From assembly GCF_946998875.1 (NCBI RefSeq), contig NZ_CAMQAY010000003.1, forward strand, positions 81,817 through 145,816: a DNA stretch of 64,000 bases. Reading direction: 5' to 3'. Below the pieces are notes generated by a model. It saw only the letters and a list, made by a program, of their open reading frames with translations, did no database searches and was not told where the DNA came from. Source of the stretch: an uncultured Peptoniphilus sp. Its GTDB lineage: Bacteria > Bacillota > Clostridia > Tissierellales > Peptoniphilaceae. Position 1 is the first letter of the stretch. Every line of letters begins with the position of its first letter. The position numbers and the translations under genes are program-made. Shown piece after piece: positions 43,269 to 52,579 of this stretch.

Positions 43269-43889
43269 TCACCTTTTAATGTATGAAATAATTTTTTCTA
43301 TAGTTTCTTCAGCATTTAAGTCTGTGCTGTCAATTAAAATGGCATCATCAGTCTTAACTAGTGGCGAATTTTCTCTGTGAGAATCGTTGTAATCTCTAAC
43401 CTTTAAATCGGCAAGGACATCCTCAAATTTTAGGCTATTGTCGCCAAGTTGCTTGTACCTTCTCATGGCGCGAGTCTCTACATCTGCTGTGAGGAAAAAT
43501 TTGTATTCAGCATCCTTTAAAACCACTGAGCCAATGTCTCTTCCCTCCATGACAACATCTCTATTCTTGGCAATTTCTCTTTGCATCTTTACCAAGTAAT
43601 CTCTAATAATTTTTTTCTTAGAAAATTCAGAAGTTTTATTAGAAATTTCATTTTCCCTAATTTCCTTAGACACATCTCTTCCGTCTAAAAAAATTTTTTC
43701 GCCATCAAAATTTATTTTTGTTTCTTTTAAAATTTTTTCATAGTCACTTTCATCTGCCCTTAAAAGTTTAAGAGTTATGGCACGGTACATGGCACCTGTA
43801 TCTATATATAAAATCTCAAGTCTTTTTGCTATTTCCTTTGCTATGGAACTTTTGCCAGAGCCTGCTGGTCCATCTATTGCAATTTTCAT
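43269..43889 (-). CDS. cmk: Cytidylate kinase
   Basis: A 206-residue CMP/dCMP kinase with P-loop GPAGSGKS (7-14), YIDTGAMYRAIT (~30-41), and GRDIGSVV. The ATG at 43889 follows GGAGGTAAAA. The longer frame from TTG 43901 would start inside that ribosome binding site. The U tract of a terminator ends right at the ribosome binding site, so expression may rely on read-through. Confidence 0.95.
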   Translation of the reverse strand: MKIAIDGPAGSGKSSIAKEIAKRLEILYIDTGAMYRAITLKLLRADESDYEKILKETKINFDGEKIFLDGRDVSKEIRENEISNKTSEFSKKKIIRDYLVKMQREIAKNRDVVMEGRDIGSVVLKDAEYKFFLTADVETRAMRRYKQLGDNSLKFEDVLADLKVRDYNDSHRENSPLVKTDDAILIDSTDLNAEETIEKIISYIKR

Positions 43890-43905
43890 TTTTACCTCCA
43901 AAAAA

Positions 43906-43931
43906 AATCACTACAATCCATAGTAGTGATT
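43906..43931 (-). terminator. Terminator abutting the cmk ribosome binding site
   Basis: Perfect stem AATCACTAC / GTAGTGATT (43931-43923 with 43914-43906 on minus), T8, then GGAGG of cmk with no spacer. It separates the baiN-like gene (stop 43971) from cmk. No promoter is evident between the two genes. Confidence 0.8.
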
Positions 43932-43970
43932 AACATAATTATATTTTATTTTCAAAAATAAGTAAAGGAC

Positions 43971-45161
43971 TTACAAATTGATTCCGCAAGAATATCCTGT
44001 TGAATTTGCAATTTGAATGTTAAATCCACCAGTTAGTCCGTCAAGGTCTAGGACTTCGCCAATAAAATAAAGTCCACTTACTTTTTTTGACTCCATAGTC
44101 TTTGGGTCCAGGTCTTTTACATCGACGCCGCCACTTGTTACTATGGCTCTATCAATGTCATCTAATGAATCAAATTTTAAGGCAAAGTTTTTAATAGTTC
44201 TTACTAAACTTTCTCGCTCCTCTTTTGTAATTTGATTTACCTTTTTGTCTCCAGATATGCCTGCACTTTCAAGAATATAAATAATTAAATCCTTTGGCAA
44301 AAGTGCTCTCATTACATTTTCTAAATTTTTATTTTGATTTTCGTGAAAGTCCCTTAAAATTCTAGCATCAAGCTTTTCAGGCTCAAGGGCTGGTTTTAAG
44401 TCCAAGTACATTTCAAAATCTTTTAATCTATTTATTTTACTTGAAGTTGTTAGGACTATGGGACCGCTAATGCCCCTATGAGTAAAGAGCATTTCGCCAA
44501 ATTCTCTGGAAATTATTTTTTTATCCTTTAGGATTTTTAACTCCACATTTTTTAAAGTTAGGCCTGCCAAAGAAAAATTGTTTTTTAAATTTATGCCAAT
44601 GAGTCCTGGCACTTGGTCTATGACCTTGTGGCCAAAGCCTTTAGCAAACTTATAGCCATCGCCAGTTGAGCCAGTGAGCTTATAGGATATGCCGCCCGTT
44701 GCAATTACGACTTTGTCAAATTTTTCTCTGCCATTAATAATAAACTTGTCGTCAACTTTTTCTATGGAAGTCACTTCATAATTTAAATTTATTTTTACTC
44801 CCAGATCCTTTAATTTTTTTTCATAGGCTTTTATGACATCAGAGGACTTGTCGCTAGCAGGAAAAACTCTATTACCTCTTTCAACTTTAAGAGGAAGGCC
44901 CAGTTCTTCAAAGTAATAGTAAGTTGTAAAGGGTGAAAAAGAATAAATTGATGAATACATAAAGCTAGAATTATTTACCAGGTTTTTCAAAAATTCTCTC
45001 TCATCGCAATAATTTGTGAGATTGCATCTTCCCTTGCCCGTAATAAATAATTTTTTGCCCAATTTTTCATTTTTTTCGAAGATGGTAACCTGGTGATTTT
45101 CTGCAGCCTTTATGGCACACATCATCCCAGCAGGTCCTCCTCCAATTATTGCAATTTTCAT
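43971..45161 (-). CDS. HI0933/BaiN-like FAD-dependent oxidoreductase
   Basis: A 396-residue flavoprotein. The N-terminal Rossmann FAD motif is GGGPAGMMCAIKAAE (7-21), followed by GKKLFITGKGRCNLTN (~34-49). The C terminus GLYFIGEVLDLDGLTGGFNIQIANSTG closes the FAD site. The family (YhiN, BaiN) reduces unknown substrates; bile-acid activity in BaiN is specific to gut clostridia and not implied here. It overlaps mnmM by 4 nt and is the last gene of the long operon before the terminator. Confidence 0.88.
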   Translation of the reverse strand: MKIAIIGGGPAGMMCAIKAAENHQVTIFEKNEKLGKKLFITGKGRCNLTNYCDEREFLKNLVNNSSFMYSSIYSFSPFTTYYYFEELGLPLKVERGNRVFPASDKSSDVIKAYEKKLKDLGVKINLNYEVTSIEKVDDKFIINGREKFDKVVIATGGISYKLTGSTGDGYKFAKGFGHKVIDQVPGLIGINLKNNFSLAGLTLKNVELKILKDKKIISREFGEMLFTHRGISGPIVLTTSSKINRLKDFEMYLDLKPALEPEKLDARILRDFHENQNKNLENVMRALLPKDLIIYILESAGISGDKKVNQITKEERESLVRTIKNFALKFDSLDDIDRAIVTSGGVDVKDLDPKTMESKKVSGLYFIGEVLDLDGLTGGFNIQIANSTGYSCGINL

Positions 45162-45712
45162 CTCTCTACCTTCTTTTCAATTAAATAAACTATAGGTGGA
45201 TTATTTTTTTGATTGTAAAACTCTCTCTTTTCAACTTTAAAAATCTTTTGGTTGAGATTTTTTAAAAATTCATCTACTCCAAGTCTTTCTTCAAGAGAAT
45301 TTTCATGGCCTAAATAGGAAACCACAATTATTATTCCACCCTCAGAAATTTTTTCTGTGGCTTTTTTAAGTGATGAAATAGTTGAATCTTTTAGAGTTGT
45401 AATTTTTTTATCTGAGCCAGGAAGATATCCAAGATTATAAATTACTAGGTCAAATTTTTCTATTTTATCAATGTTTTCGTGGCTTTCCAAAAATAATTTA
45501 TAATTTTTATAATCCCTTAAGAGTTTTTTTGTAGCGTCAATAGCTTCTTCTTGCAGGTCAAAGCCATAGAGGAAGCCCTCATCTCCAACTGCCTCTAAAA
45601 GTTTTAGGCTGTCCTTACCCTTTCCCACAGTGGCATCAACAGCAATTTTGCCTAAAAAATTATGAGATAGAATCTCGTCAACTATCTCAAAATATTTTTC
45701 CTTTACAATCAT
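45158..45712 (-). CDS. mnmM: MnmM-type tRNA methyltransferase (YtqB family)
   Basis: A 184-residue SAM-dependent methyltransferase. SAM motif AVDATVGKGKDSLKLLEA (~24-41) and the family hallmark YNLGYLPGSDK (~94-104), followed by VVSYLGHENSLEE. YtqB proteins methylate nm5(s2)U34 in Gram-positive tRNAs, doing the job of the C-terminal part of MnmC in E. coli. AAGGGA precedes the ATG. It overlaps both neighbours by 4 nt. Confidence 0.85.
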   Translation of the reverse strand: MIVKEKYFEIVDEILSHNFLGKIAVDATVGKGKDSLKLLEAVGDEGFLYGFDLQEEAIDATKKLLRDYKNYKLFLESHENIDKIEKFDLVIYNLGYLPGSDKKITTLKDSTISSLKKATEKISEGGIIIVVSYLGHENSLEERLGVDEFLKNLNQKIFKVEKREFYNQKNNPPIVYLIEKKVER

Positions 45713-46416
45713 TTTAATCCCTTTAAATACTTTATTTCTTTTTCATTTAAGTATCTATAATTTCCAACTTCAAGGTCAAGGAGTTCAATCTCTCCCATGG
45801 AAATTCTCTTTAGTTTTTTTACACTGTGACCAATGTAGTCAAACATCCTCTTCACTTGATGATTTTGTCCCTCAAAAATTTCTATTTCTAAAATTGAATC
45901 TTGCTTAAAGTTTTTTAAAATTCTTACATTTGCTGGAGAAGTCTTTAAGTCTCTAATGTCAAGTCCTGCTCTTAAAAGAGAAAGCTCATGAGCATTAGGT
46001 GTCCCTTCCACAGTTACAATATATTTTTTTCCAATTTTATATCTTGGATGCATTAAAATATTTGCAAGCTCGCCATCATTTGTTAAAAGGACTAAGCCTG
46101 TAGTGTCAATGTCAAGTCTTCCCACAGGATAAACTCTGTAGTCGTCTGGCACAAGGTCAGTTACAGTTTGTCTGTCCTTTTCATCATTGGCGCTTGTGAC
46201 AACTCCAATTGGCTTATTTAAAATCATATAAATTTTTTTATTTTCAAGAGTGAGTCTCTTTCCATTTAAGTAAACTCTATCCACATTAGGGTCAATTTTT
46301 GTGCCAAGCTCTGTGACGATTTTATCGTTGACCTTTACAAGACCTTCCTTAATGTATTCTTCGCACTTTCTTCTGGATGCAGCTCCGCAGTGAGCCATGT
46401 ATTTTTGTAATCTCAA
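45709..46416 (-). CDS. rluB: 23S rRNA pseudouridine synthase RluB
   Basis: A 235-residue RsuA-family synthase. S4 RNA-binding domain (~1-60, MRLQKYMAHCGAASRRKCEEYI) and catalytic domain with GRLDIDTTGLVLLTNDGEL (~98-116) containing the active Asp. The start is TTG with GAGGAGGAATC upstream. It overlaps scpB by 4 nt, the usual scpA-scpB-rluB order of Firmicutes. Confidence 0.93.
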   Translation of the reverse strand: MRLQKYMAHCGAASRRKCEEYIKEGLVKVNDKIVTELGTKIDPNVDRVYLNGKRLTLENKKIYMILNKPIGVVTSANDEKDRQTVTDLVPDDYRVYPVGRLDIDTTGLVLLTNDGELANILMHPRYKIGKKYIVTVEGTPNAHELSLLRAGLDIRDLKTSPANVRILKNFKQDSILEIEIFEGQNHQVKRMFDYIGHSVKKLKRISMGEIELLDLEVGNYRYLNEKEIKYLKGLK

Positions 46417-46940
46417 TTAGATTCCTCCTCTAATTCCTTTAAATCAGGTAGGTCTTCCAAATTTTTCATGCCAAACTTTTGCAAAAATTTATCAGTGGTG
46501 CTGTATAAATTTGGATGACCGATTCTGTCAAGCTTGCCAGAAATTTCTATTAAATTAAAATCAAGAAGACCTTTTATTGTGCTGTCACAGTTGACTCCTC
46601 TTAACTCTTCTACTTCAACTTTTGTCACTGGTTGCTTGTAGGCGATAATGGAAAGAGTTTCAAGGGCAGGCTTTGAAAGATTTTTCTCATTTTTTTCTTT
46701 GATTAAATTTTTAAGATAGGGCTCATTTTCTTGCTTAGTGCCAAGTTGAAACTTGCCGTCTACTTCTCTTAGCCTAAGTCCTGAAGTTTCATTTTTATAA
46801 TTTTCCTTCATTTCCATGAGAATTTCCCTTGCGTAGTCCTTTCTCAGCTTTAGAGTGCTGGCAAGGTCCTCAAGGCTTATGGGGTCGCCCCAAATAAAAA
46901 GTATTGATTCAATTATTGATTTGAGTTTGTTCTTGTCCAT
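46413..46940 (-). CDS. scpB: Segregation and condensation protein ScpB
   Basis: A 175-residue SMC partner with two winged-helix domains, visible as LKSIIESILFIWGDPISLEDLA (~4-25) and LETLSIIAYKQPVTKVEVEELRGVNCDS (~100-127). The ATG at 46940 is preferred; the longer frame begins with a TTG at 46958. It overlaps scpA by 32 nt. Confidence 0.93.
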   Translation of the reverse strand: MDKNKLKSIIESILFIWGDPISLEDLASTLKLRKDYAREILMEMKENYKNETSGLRLREVDGKFQLGTKQENEPYLKNLIKEKNEKNLSKPALETLSIIAYKQPVTKVEVEELRGVNCDSTIKGLLDFNLIEISGKLDRIGHPNLYSTTDKFLQKFGMKNLEDLPDLKELEEESN

Positions 46941-47652
46941 GGTATTCTCTTTCTTCAATTAAAATATCTGCAAAATTGTCGCTTTGATTTGCCGTGATAT
47001 ACTGATTCTTTATAAGCTCAAGCATTCCCAAAAAATAAGTTATAACATCAACCTTATAGACTATATCTACTAAAAGTTGGCTGAATTTTATTTTTTTATT
47101 TTTCTTTAAAGCTTGCTTAATCTTTCTCGATGCGTCCTCAACTTTAAAATATTCTCTTTCAATGCCAACAATTTCCTTGTCCTTGTAGTTTTTCAAAATA
47201 TTGAAAAAGGCAAGGGAAAGTTTTTCCACATTGGAATCCTTTAAAAAATCCATTTCGCTCATGGAAAATATTTCTGTCCTTAGCTTGTAAAAGGATTTTG
47301 ACTCGTATTCCTCTTGAATTTTTAAAATCTCTGACGCCTCTTTGTACTTTTTGTATTCCAAAAGACTTTCAACCAGGTCAAGTCTTGGGTCTTCTTCCAC
47401 TTCTTCATCATCTAAGGCTTCTTTTTTTGGAAGAAGCATTTTTGATTTTATCTCCAAAAGAGTAGCTGCCATTAAAATAAAATCAGAAGTGAGAGTGAGG
47501 TTCAGCTTCTTCATATTTTCAATGTATTTTAAAAATTCTTCAGTGATTTTAAAAATTGGAATGTCGTAAATATCTATTTCATTTTCTTTTATTAAATCTA
47601 AAAGAAGATCCATTGGACCTTCATAAGTTTTTAAAACAATATTGTATTCCAT
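46909..47652 (-). CDS. scpA: Segregation and condensation protein ScpA
   Basis: A 247-residue kleisin that bridges SMC heads. N-terminal YEGPMDLLLDLIKENEIDIYDIPI (~11-34) and a C-terminal winged helix (~170-230) that binds SMC. It overlaps the upstream M50 gene by 22 nt and scpB by 32 nt. Confidence 0.94.
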   Translation of the reverse strand: MEYNIVLKTYEGPMDLLLDLIKENEIDIYDIPIFKITEEFLKYIENMKKLNLTLTSDFILMAATLLEIKSKMLLPKKEALDDEEVEEDPRLDLVESLLEYKKYKEASEILKIQEEYESKSFYKLRTEIFSMSEMDFLKDSNVEKLSLAFFNILKNYKDKEIVGIEREYFKVEDASRKIKQALKKNKKIKFSQLLVDIVYKVDVITYFLGMLELIKNQYITANQSDNFADILIEEREYHGQEQTQINN

Positions 47653-48263
47653 AGCTTGATTCCCAAGTAAATAATTCCACTTAAAATATTTTCAATAATT
47701 GGCGCTATAAATTTGTCTACAAAACCAGAAAATATCATTATTACAAGGACAAAGTAAAAATATTTTTCGTACTTATAAAATTTATATTCCAACTTTTCTG
47801 GCAAAAGTGTTGCCAAAACCTTTGAGCCATCGAGGGGTGGAAGGGGCACAAGATTAAATACGCCAAGCATAATGTTGTACCAAAAAATTGATGTGAAAAG
47901 TGGTGTCAAAAAGGATGACTTGTAGTTTAAGTAAACTAAAATAATTCCTGAAATGAAACCAAGTACAAAATTAGTAAAAACTCCTGCAAGGGAAACTAAA
48001 AGTGATGCCACTTTTCTGTTGCCTTTAAACCTATAGGGGTTAATTGGCACAGCCTTTGCCCAGCCAAACCTAAAAATAATCATAGAAATTAAACCCACAG
48101 GGTCAATGTGATTAAGTGGGTTTAAGCTAAGTCTTCCGTCGTCCTTTGCAGTTGTGTCGCCACAGAGATAGGCAACATAGCCGTGGGCTATCTCATGTGG
48201 AATAATGGCAATCATAAGTGCAATAATATTTATTGCAATAGATGCTATATCTAATTTATTCAT
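47631..48263 (-). CDS. Site-2 protease-type M50 metalloprotease
   Basis: A 210-residue polytopic zinc protease of the short M50 group without PDZ domain. The zinc site is HEIAHGYVAYLCGD (~22-35, HExxH), with the third ligand region NLVPLPPLDGSKVL (~140-153). The ATG at 48263 is preferred to a TTG 9 nt upstream for spacing to AGAG. Members often sit before scpA in Clostridia; the substrate is unknown. Confidence 0.88.
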   Translation of the reverse strand: MNKLDIASIAINIIALMIAIIPHEIAHGYVAYLCGDTTAKDDGRLSLNPLNHIDPVGLISMIIFRFGWAKAVPINPYRFKGNRKVASLLVSLAGVFTNFVLGFISGIILVYLNYKSSFLTPLFTSIFWYNIMLGVFNLVPLPPLDGSKVLATLLPEKLEYKFYKYEKYFYFVLVIMIFSGFVDKFIAPIIENILSGIIYLGIKLWNTILF

Positions 48264-48264
48264 T

Positions 48265-49566
48265 TCAATCAATCTCTTCTATAATTAATTTATAATCTTC
48301 CCTCTTGTCAGAAAAAGCATAGGCAGCTTTAATTCTATCAATAGCGCCCTCTACTTCATTTTCCTTTTCAGTGTAAATTGTGGCAATTTTTTCGCCCTTT
48401 TCCACGAAGTCTGAAACTTTTTTGTGAAGGTAAATTCCTGCACTTAAATCAAGAACATCGCCCTTCTTGTGTCTACCAGCTCCAAGATCTCTTGATGCAA
48501 TGCCAATTTCAATTGCTTCAATGGCTTTTACAAAGCCTGTTTCTTCTGATGTGATGTCTTTTATTATTGATGACTTTTTAAATTTATCTGTGTCATCAAT
48601 GTAGGATGGATCTCCACCTTGAAGCTCAACCATTTCCTTAAACTTTTCTATTGCAGAGCCGTCAGAAATTTTCCCTTCAAGAACTTTTCTTGCCTCATCT
48701 TCCCTTTTTGCCAGACCTTCCATGATCATTAACTTAGAGCCAATTTTCAGTGCAATTTCCTTAAGATGACCAGATTTTTTGCCCTTTAAAATATTTATAG
48801 CTTCAATAACTTCTAGGCTGTTGCCTATGGCATCGCCGAGAGGCTCGTTCATGCTTGTTATTATTGCCTTAGTGTTTCTGCCAAATTTTTTGCCAAGATT
48901 TACCATGAGTTCTGATAGTTCAACAGCTGATGGCACATCCTTCATAAAGGCACCATTTCCTACTTTTACATCTAAAACAAGACCGTCTGTGCCTAGGGCA
49001 ATTTTCTTTGAAAGAATTGATGATGCAATTAAACTTACATTGTCAACAGTTGCCGTTGCATCTCTTAGGGCATAAAGAAGTTTATCTGCAGGAACAATAT
49101 TTTCTGTTTGACCAATTACTGCTATATTTGATTTTTTTAAAATTTCAACAAATTCTTTGCCGCCAATATTTATATTAAAACCGGGGATTGACTCAAGCTT
49201 GTCAAGAGTTCCACCAGTGTGTCCAAGTCCCCTGCCACTCATTTTGGCAAAGACAAGACCCACTGATGCAAGTAGTGGTCCAAGGACAAGGGTAACTGTG
49301 TCGCCAACGCCACCAGTTGAATGTTTGTCAACCTTAGAACCTGGCACTTCAGATAAATCAACGCGATCACCAGATTCTATCATTGCCTTGGTAAGGTAAT
49401 AAGTTTCATCTAAATTTAACTTGTTAAAATAAACTGCCATCAAAAAAGCTGAAACTTGGTAGTCAGGTATTTCTCCCTTTACATAATTTTCAATAAAAAA
49501 TTTTATTTCTTCTTCACTTAAGGCTTTATTTTCCTTTTTCTTTTGAATAATATCTAAAAAATTCAT
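48265..49566 (-). CDS. pdp: Pyrimidine-nucleoside phosphorylase
   Basis: A 433-residue thymidine/pyrimidine phosphorylase family enzyme that cleaves uridine, thymidine or deoxyuridine with phosphate. Visible are DKHSTGGVGDTVTLVLGPLLASVG (~82-105, phosphate site), KMSGRGLGHTGGTLDKLESIPG, and the C-terminal beta domain. The ATG at 49566 overlaps the stop of the PNP gene (TGATG), with GAGGAG upstream. Together with the PNP it makes a nucleoside-breakdown pair. Confidence 0.94.
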   Translation of the reverse strand: MNFLDIIQKKKENKALSEEEIKFFIENYVKGEIPDYQVSAFLMAVYFNKLNLDETYYLTKAMIESGDRVDLSEVPGSKVDKHSTGGVGDTVTLVLGPLLASVGLVFAKMSGRGLGHTGGTLDKLESIPGFNINIGGKEFVEILKKSNIAVIGQTENIVPADKLLYALRDATATVDNVSLIASSILSKKIALGTDGLVLDVKVGNGAFMKDVPSAVELSELMVNLGKKFGRNTKAIITSMNEPLGDAIGNSLEVIEAINILKGKKSGHLKEIALKIGSKLMIMEGLAKREDEARKVLEGKISDGSAIEKFKEMVELQGGDPSYIDDTDKFKKSSIIKDITSEETGFVKAIEAIEIGIASRDLGAGRHKKGDVLDLSAGIYLHKKVSDFVEKGEKIATIYTEKENEVEGAIDRIKAAYAFSDKREDYKLIIEEID

Positions 49567-50366
49567 CAAATCTCCTCAATGATTTCATTTAAAAGTTCTT
49601 TAAATTTGCCGGCAACAAGATTTCCCACTTCTACAACTTCTGCGTGGTCAAGTGGCGTGTCGAGAATGCCAGTACTCATGTTAGTAATAGTTGAGATGCC
49701 TAGAATCTTAAGTCCTCTGTGTCTTGCAACAATTGCTTCAGGTACTGTGCTCATGCCAACAGCATCTGCTCCAAGTATCCTTGCCATTTTAACTTCTGCT
49801 GCTGTCTCATAAGATGGTCCTGTAAAGTACATGTAGACACCCTTTCTTATGCCAATGCCAAGTTTTTTTGCAGAATTTTCTGCAAGATCAACAAGTTCTT
49901 GAGTGTAAAGGTCAGTCATGTCAGGAAATCTTGGACCTAGATCCTCGTCATTAGGACCGATTAATGGATTTTTGCCCATTAAATTTATGTGGTCTGTAAT
50001 TATCATAAGGTCTGCTGGATTAAAATCAGTGTTTACTCCACCTGCAGCGTTAGTTAAAATTAAAGTCTTAACTCCCAAATCTGCAAGAACTCTTATAGGA
50101 TAGACAACATCAGACATGTCGTAGCCTTCGTAGAAGTGAATTCTCCCCTTCATTAGGCAGACATTTTTTGAATTTATTTTGCCAAAAATTAACTTGCCAT
50201 CGTGCCCCTTAACTGTTGAAACAGGAAAGCCTGGAATGTCTTTGTAGGCTATTTCAACTTTATCTTCAATTGAATCTGCAAAGTCGCCAAGTCCTGAGCC
50301 AAGGACAATTCCAATTTCAGGTTCAAGCTTTGTTTTTTCTCTTATATATTTAATAGTCTTATCCAT
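49566..50366 (-). CDS. punA: Purine nucleoside phosphorylase (canonical)
   Basis: A 266-residue trimeric PNP for inosine and guanosine. GSGLGDFADSI (~23-33), GRIHFYEGYDMSDV (~78-91), LTNAAGGVN, PSYETAAEVKMARILGADAVGMSTVPE (~190-216), and ISTITNMSTGI with the catalytic Asn. AGGAGGG ribosome binding site. It overlaps pdp. It is a closer match to the family consensus than the paralogue at 2918-3745. Confidence 0.95.
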   Translation of the reverse strand: MDKTIKYIREKTKLEPEIGIVLGSGLGDFADSIEDKVEIAYKDIPGFPVSTVKGHDGKLIFGKINSKNVCLMKGRIHFYEGYDMSDVVYPIRVLADLGVKTLILTNAAGGVNTDFNPADLMIITDHINLMGKNPLIGPNDEDLGPRFPDMTDLYTQELVDLAENSAKKLGIGIRKGVYMYFTGPSYETAAEVKMARILGADAVGMSTVPEAIVARHRGLKILGISTITNMSTGILDTPLDHAEVVEVGNLVAGKFKELLNEIIEEI

Positions 50367-50910
50367 TTTCCCTCCTAAAATTATTGTAGAATAAAATTCC
50401 TGCCACAGATTTTGAGTCAGTTATTTCGCCAAAACTTATAAGTTTTAACGCTTCCTCGAATTTTACTTTTACCACACTTAGGTGCTCAAACTCGTCAAGA
50501 TCTTGGTCTCCTTCTGTGAGTCCACCTGCGTAGAAAATAAATAATTTTTCATTAGTAAAGCCAGGAGAAGAATAAGTCTCTAAAAGATATTCAGATTTTT
50601 CTGCATCATAACCAGTTTCTTCCTTTAATTCACGAAGAGCTGCCTTTTGTGGTTCTTCTCCAAAGTCCACCATACCTGCAGGAATTTCATAAATTTCTTT
50701 GTCAATTGCCTTTCTGTATTGTTTTATAAGGATAATCTCGTCATCTTCTGTTATAGCAATTATGCCAACAGCAGGCTGTCTCTCCACTATTTCTCTTTTA
50801 GTGTACTTTTGACCTTCCATCTCAACTGTGTCAACTCTTAGTTGTAAGACTTTGCCGTCAAAAATCTTTGTGGATTTCATAGTTCTCTCTTCATTATTTG
50901 AATTTGCCAT
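50359..50910 (-). CDS. NUDIX hydrolase, ADP-ribose pyrophosphatase type
   Basis: A 183-residue hydrolase. Nudix box GEEPQKAALRELKEETGYDAEKSEY with the G-x5-E-x7-R-E-x2-E-E pattern (~86-108), preceded by EIPAGMVDFGE. NudF-like enzymes cut ADP-ribose. The ATG at 50910 directly follows the recN stop; an ATG 30 nt further in is possible. It overlaps the PNP gene by 8 nt. Confidence 0.9.
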   Translation of the reverse strand: MANSNNEERTMKSTKIFDGKVLQLRVDTVEMEGQKYTKREIVERQPAVGIIAITEDDEIILIKQYRKAIDKEIYEIPAGMVDFGEEPQKAALRELKEETGYDAEKSEYLLETYSSPGFTNEKLFIFYAGGLTEGDQDLDEFEHLSVVKVKFEEALKLISFGEITDSKSVAGILFYNNFRRENG

Positions 50911-52572
50911 TTAATCACCAATCATTTCCTTTGCAGTTTCTATTGCAACTTCACTTACATTCATTCCGCCAATTAATCTCGCAACTTCTTCCACTCTCTC
51001 GTCATAATTTAGCTTGTCAATTGTAGAAATCGTGCTGTTATTAACCACATCTTTTTTTATAGCAAAATGTGTGTTTGCCAGTGCAACAATTTGTGGCAAG
51101 TGAGAAATTACAATGACTTGTCTGTCCCTTGCAAGTTCTTTTATCTTGTTGCCCACAATTTGTGCAGTCTTTCCACTAATACCCGTATCAATTTCATCAA
51201 AAACCAGAGTAGGGATGTTGTCTTTCTCAGCAATGATGCTTTTAAAACCAAGCATAATTCTACTCATTTCGCCGCCAGATGCAACTCTTGCCATAGGCAT
51301 TAAGTCTTGACCTAAGTTCGGTGCAATTAAAAATTCAATTTTGTCAATTCCATCAAGAGAAAGGTTTTTTTCCCTTATATCGATTTTAAATTTTGCACCC
51401 TTAATATTCAACTTGTTAATCTCTTCTTCTACCTTTTTCTCTAAAACTCTTGCAGTTTTCTTTCTGTTTTCGCTAATTTCTCCTGCAAGCTTTAAAGCCT
51501 GGTCTTCTAAGTTTTTTATTTTATTTAAAAGTTTTTGCAAATTATCTTCAAAGTTTTGCAAAAATAAAAGTCTTTCCTTTATTTCATCATAAAATGAATT
51601 TATCTTTTTGACATTGTTTCCGTATTTTAATTTTAAATTATTTACAAGGTCAATTCTCTCCTTTAAATACTGGAGTTTTTCCTCGTCAACTTCGCTGGAA
51701 TTTATAATTCTATCAATGTCCTTTGCAATGTCAGATAGCCTGTACCTAATGTCCTCAAGTTCTTCTTCTGTTCTTTTTAAGTCCTTGTTGTACTTTGTAA
51801 CATCAACAATATTGCCTATTATCTTGTCTAAAATATCTTCGGCAGAGGCACTTTCGTAGCCGTCATTTATAAGTGACTTTGCCTGAGATAATTTTACTAG
51901 GGTATCAGTCATGTTGTTTAGGGCATTAAAATCATCGTAAAGATCTTCGTCATCGTAATCAGTTAAGCCTGCATCTTCAATTTCTTTTATTTGATAGCCC
52001 AATAAATCCATTTCCCTATCCTTATTTTTTTCGAGAAGTGTTTTTTCTTGGTATTCATCTTTTAAAGAATTTATATCTTGTACAAGTTCTCTTAGCTTCA
52101 AGAGTAAATCTTTTTGAGTCTTTCCAGAAAAATCATCGATTAATTTTAGCTGATTTTTGTTGTCCATAAGTGAAATTGACTCATGTTGTGCAAAAATATC
52201 AATGAGATGACTTGAAATTTTTGATAAAATTTGAGAAGTTATAGTTCTGTTGTTAATCCTAGTAATTGATGGACCCTTGTCCCTTATTTCCTTGGAAATT
52301 ACAATTAAATCTCCTGAATCAATCCCATATTGAGACAAAAGTTCTTTCGTCTCCTCGTCATAGGAAGAAAAAACTGCTTCTATAAAAGCCCTGTCCTTGC
52401 CTTTTTTTATAATGTCCTTATTTACTCTTTGACCAAGGACAAGACCAAGTGAGTCTATGATAATTGACTTACCAGAGCCAGTTTCTCCAGTTAAAACATT
52501 TAAGCCACTTTCAAACTCAATTTTCATATTTTCAATTATTGCAAAATTCTCAATATTTAACTCTAAAAGCAT
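50911..52572 (-). CDS. recN: DNA repair protein RecN
   Basis: A 553-residue SMC-like ATPase. Walker A GETGSGKSII (~30-39), a long central coiled coil (~160-370), signature ASGGEMSRIMLGFK and Walker B TLVFDEIDTGISG. It follows tlyA by 7 nt; the tlyA-recN order is usual in Gram-positives, though the argR gene often found between them is absent. Confidence 0.95.
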   Translation of the reverse strand: MLLELNIENFAIIENMKIEFESGLNVLTGETGSGKSIIIDSLGLVLGQRVNKDIIKKGKDRAFIEAVFSSYDEETKELLSQYGIDSGDLIVISKEIRDKGPSITRINNRTITSQILSKISSHLIDIFAQHESISLMDNKNQLKLIDDFSGKTQKDLLLKLRELVQDINSLKDEYQEKTLLEKNKDREMDLLGYQIKEIEDAGLTDYDDEDLYDDFNALNNMTDTLVKLSQAKSLINDGYESASAEDILDKIIGNIVDVTKYNKDLKRTEEELEDIRYRLSDIAKDIDRIINSSEVDEEKLQYLKERIDLVNNLKLKYGNNVKKINSFYDEIKERLLFLQNFEDNLQKLLNKIKNLEDQALKLAGEISENRKKTARVLEKKVEEEINKLNIKGAKFKIDIREKNLSLDGIDKIEFLIAPNLGQDLMPMARVASGGEMSRIMLGFKSIIAEKDNIPTLVFDEIDTGISGKTAQIVGNKIKELARDRQVIVISHLPQIVALANTHFAIKKDVVNNSTISTIDKLNYDERVEEVARLIGGMNVSEVAIETAKEMIGD

Positions 52573-52579
52573 ATTTCAC

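Noticed and set aside
49157..49399. Open frames on plus opposite pdp, punA and recN
   Set aside because: They lack ribosome binding sites, are rich in Ser/Pro/Leu as expected from antisense of conserved genes, and lie wholly inside strongly supported genes.
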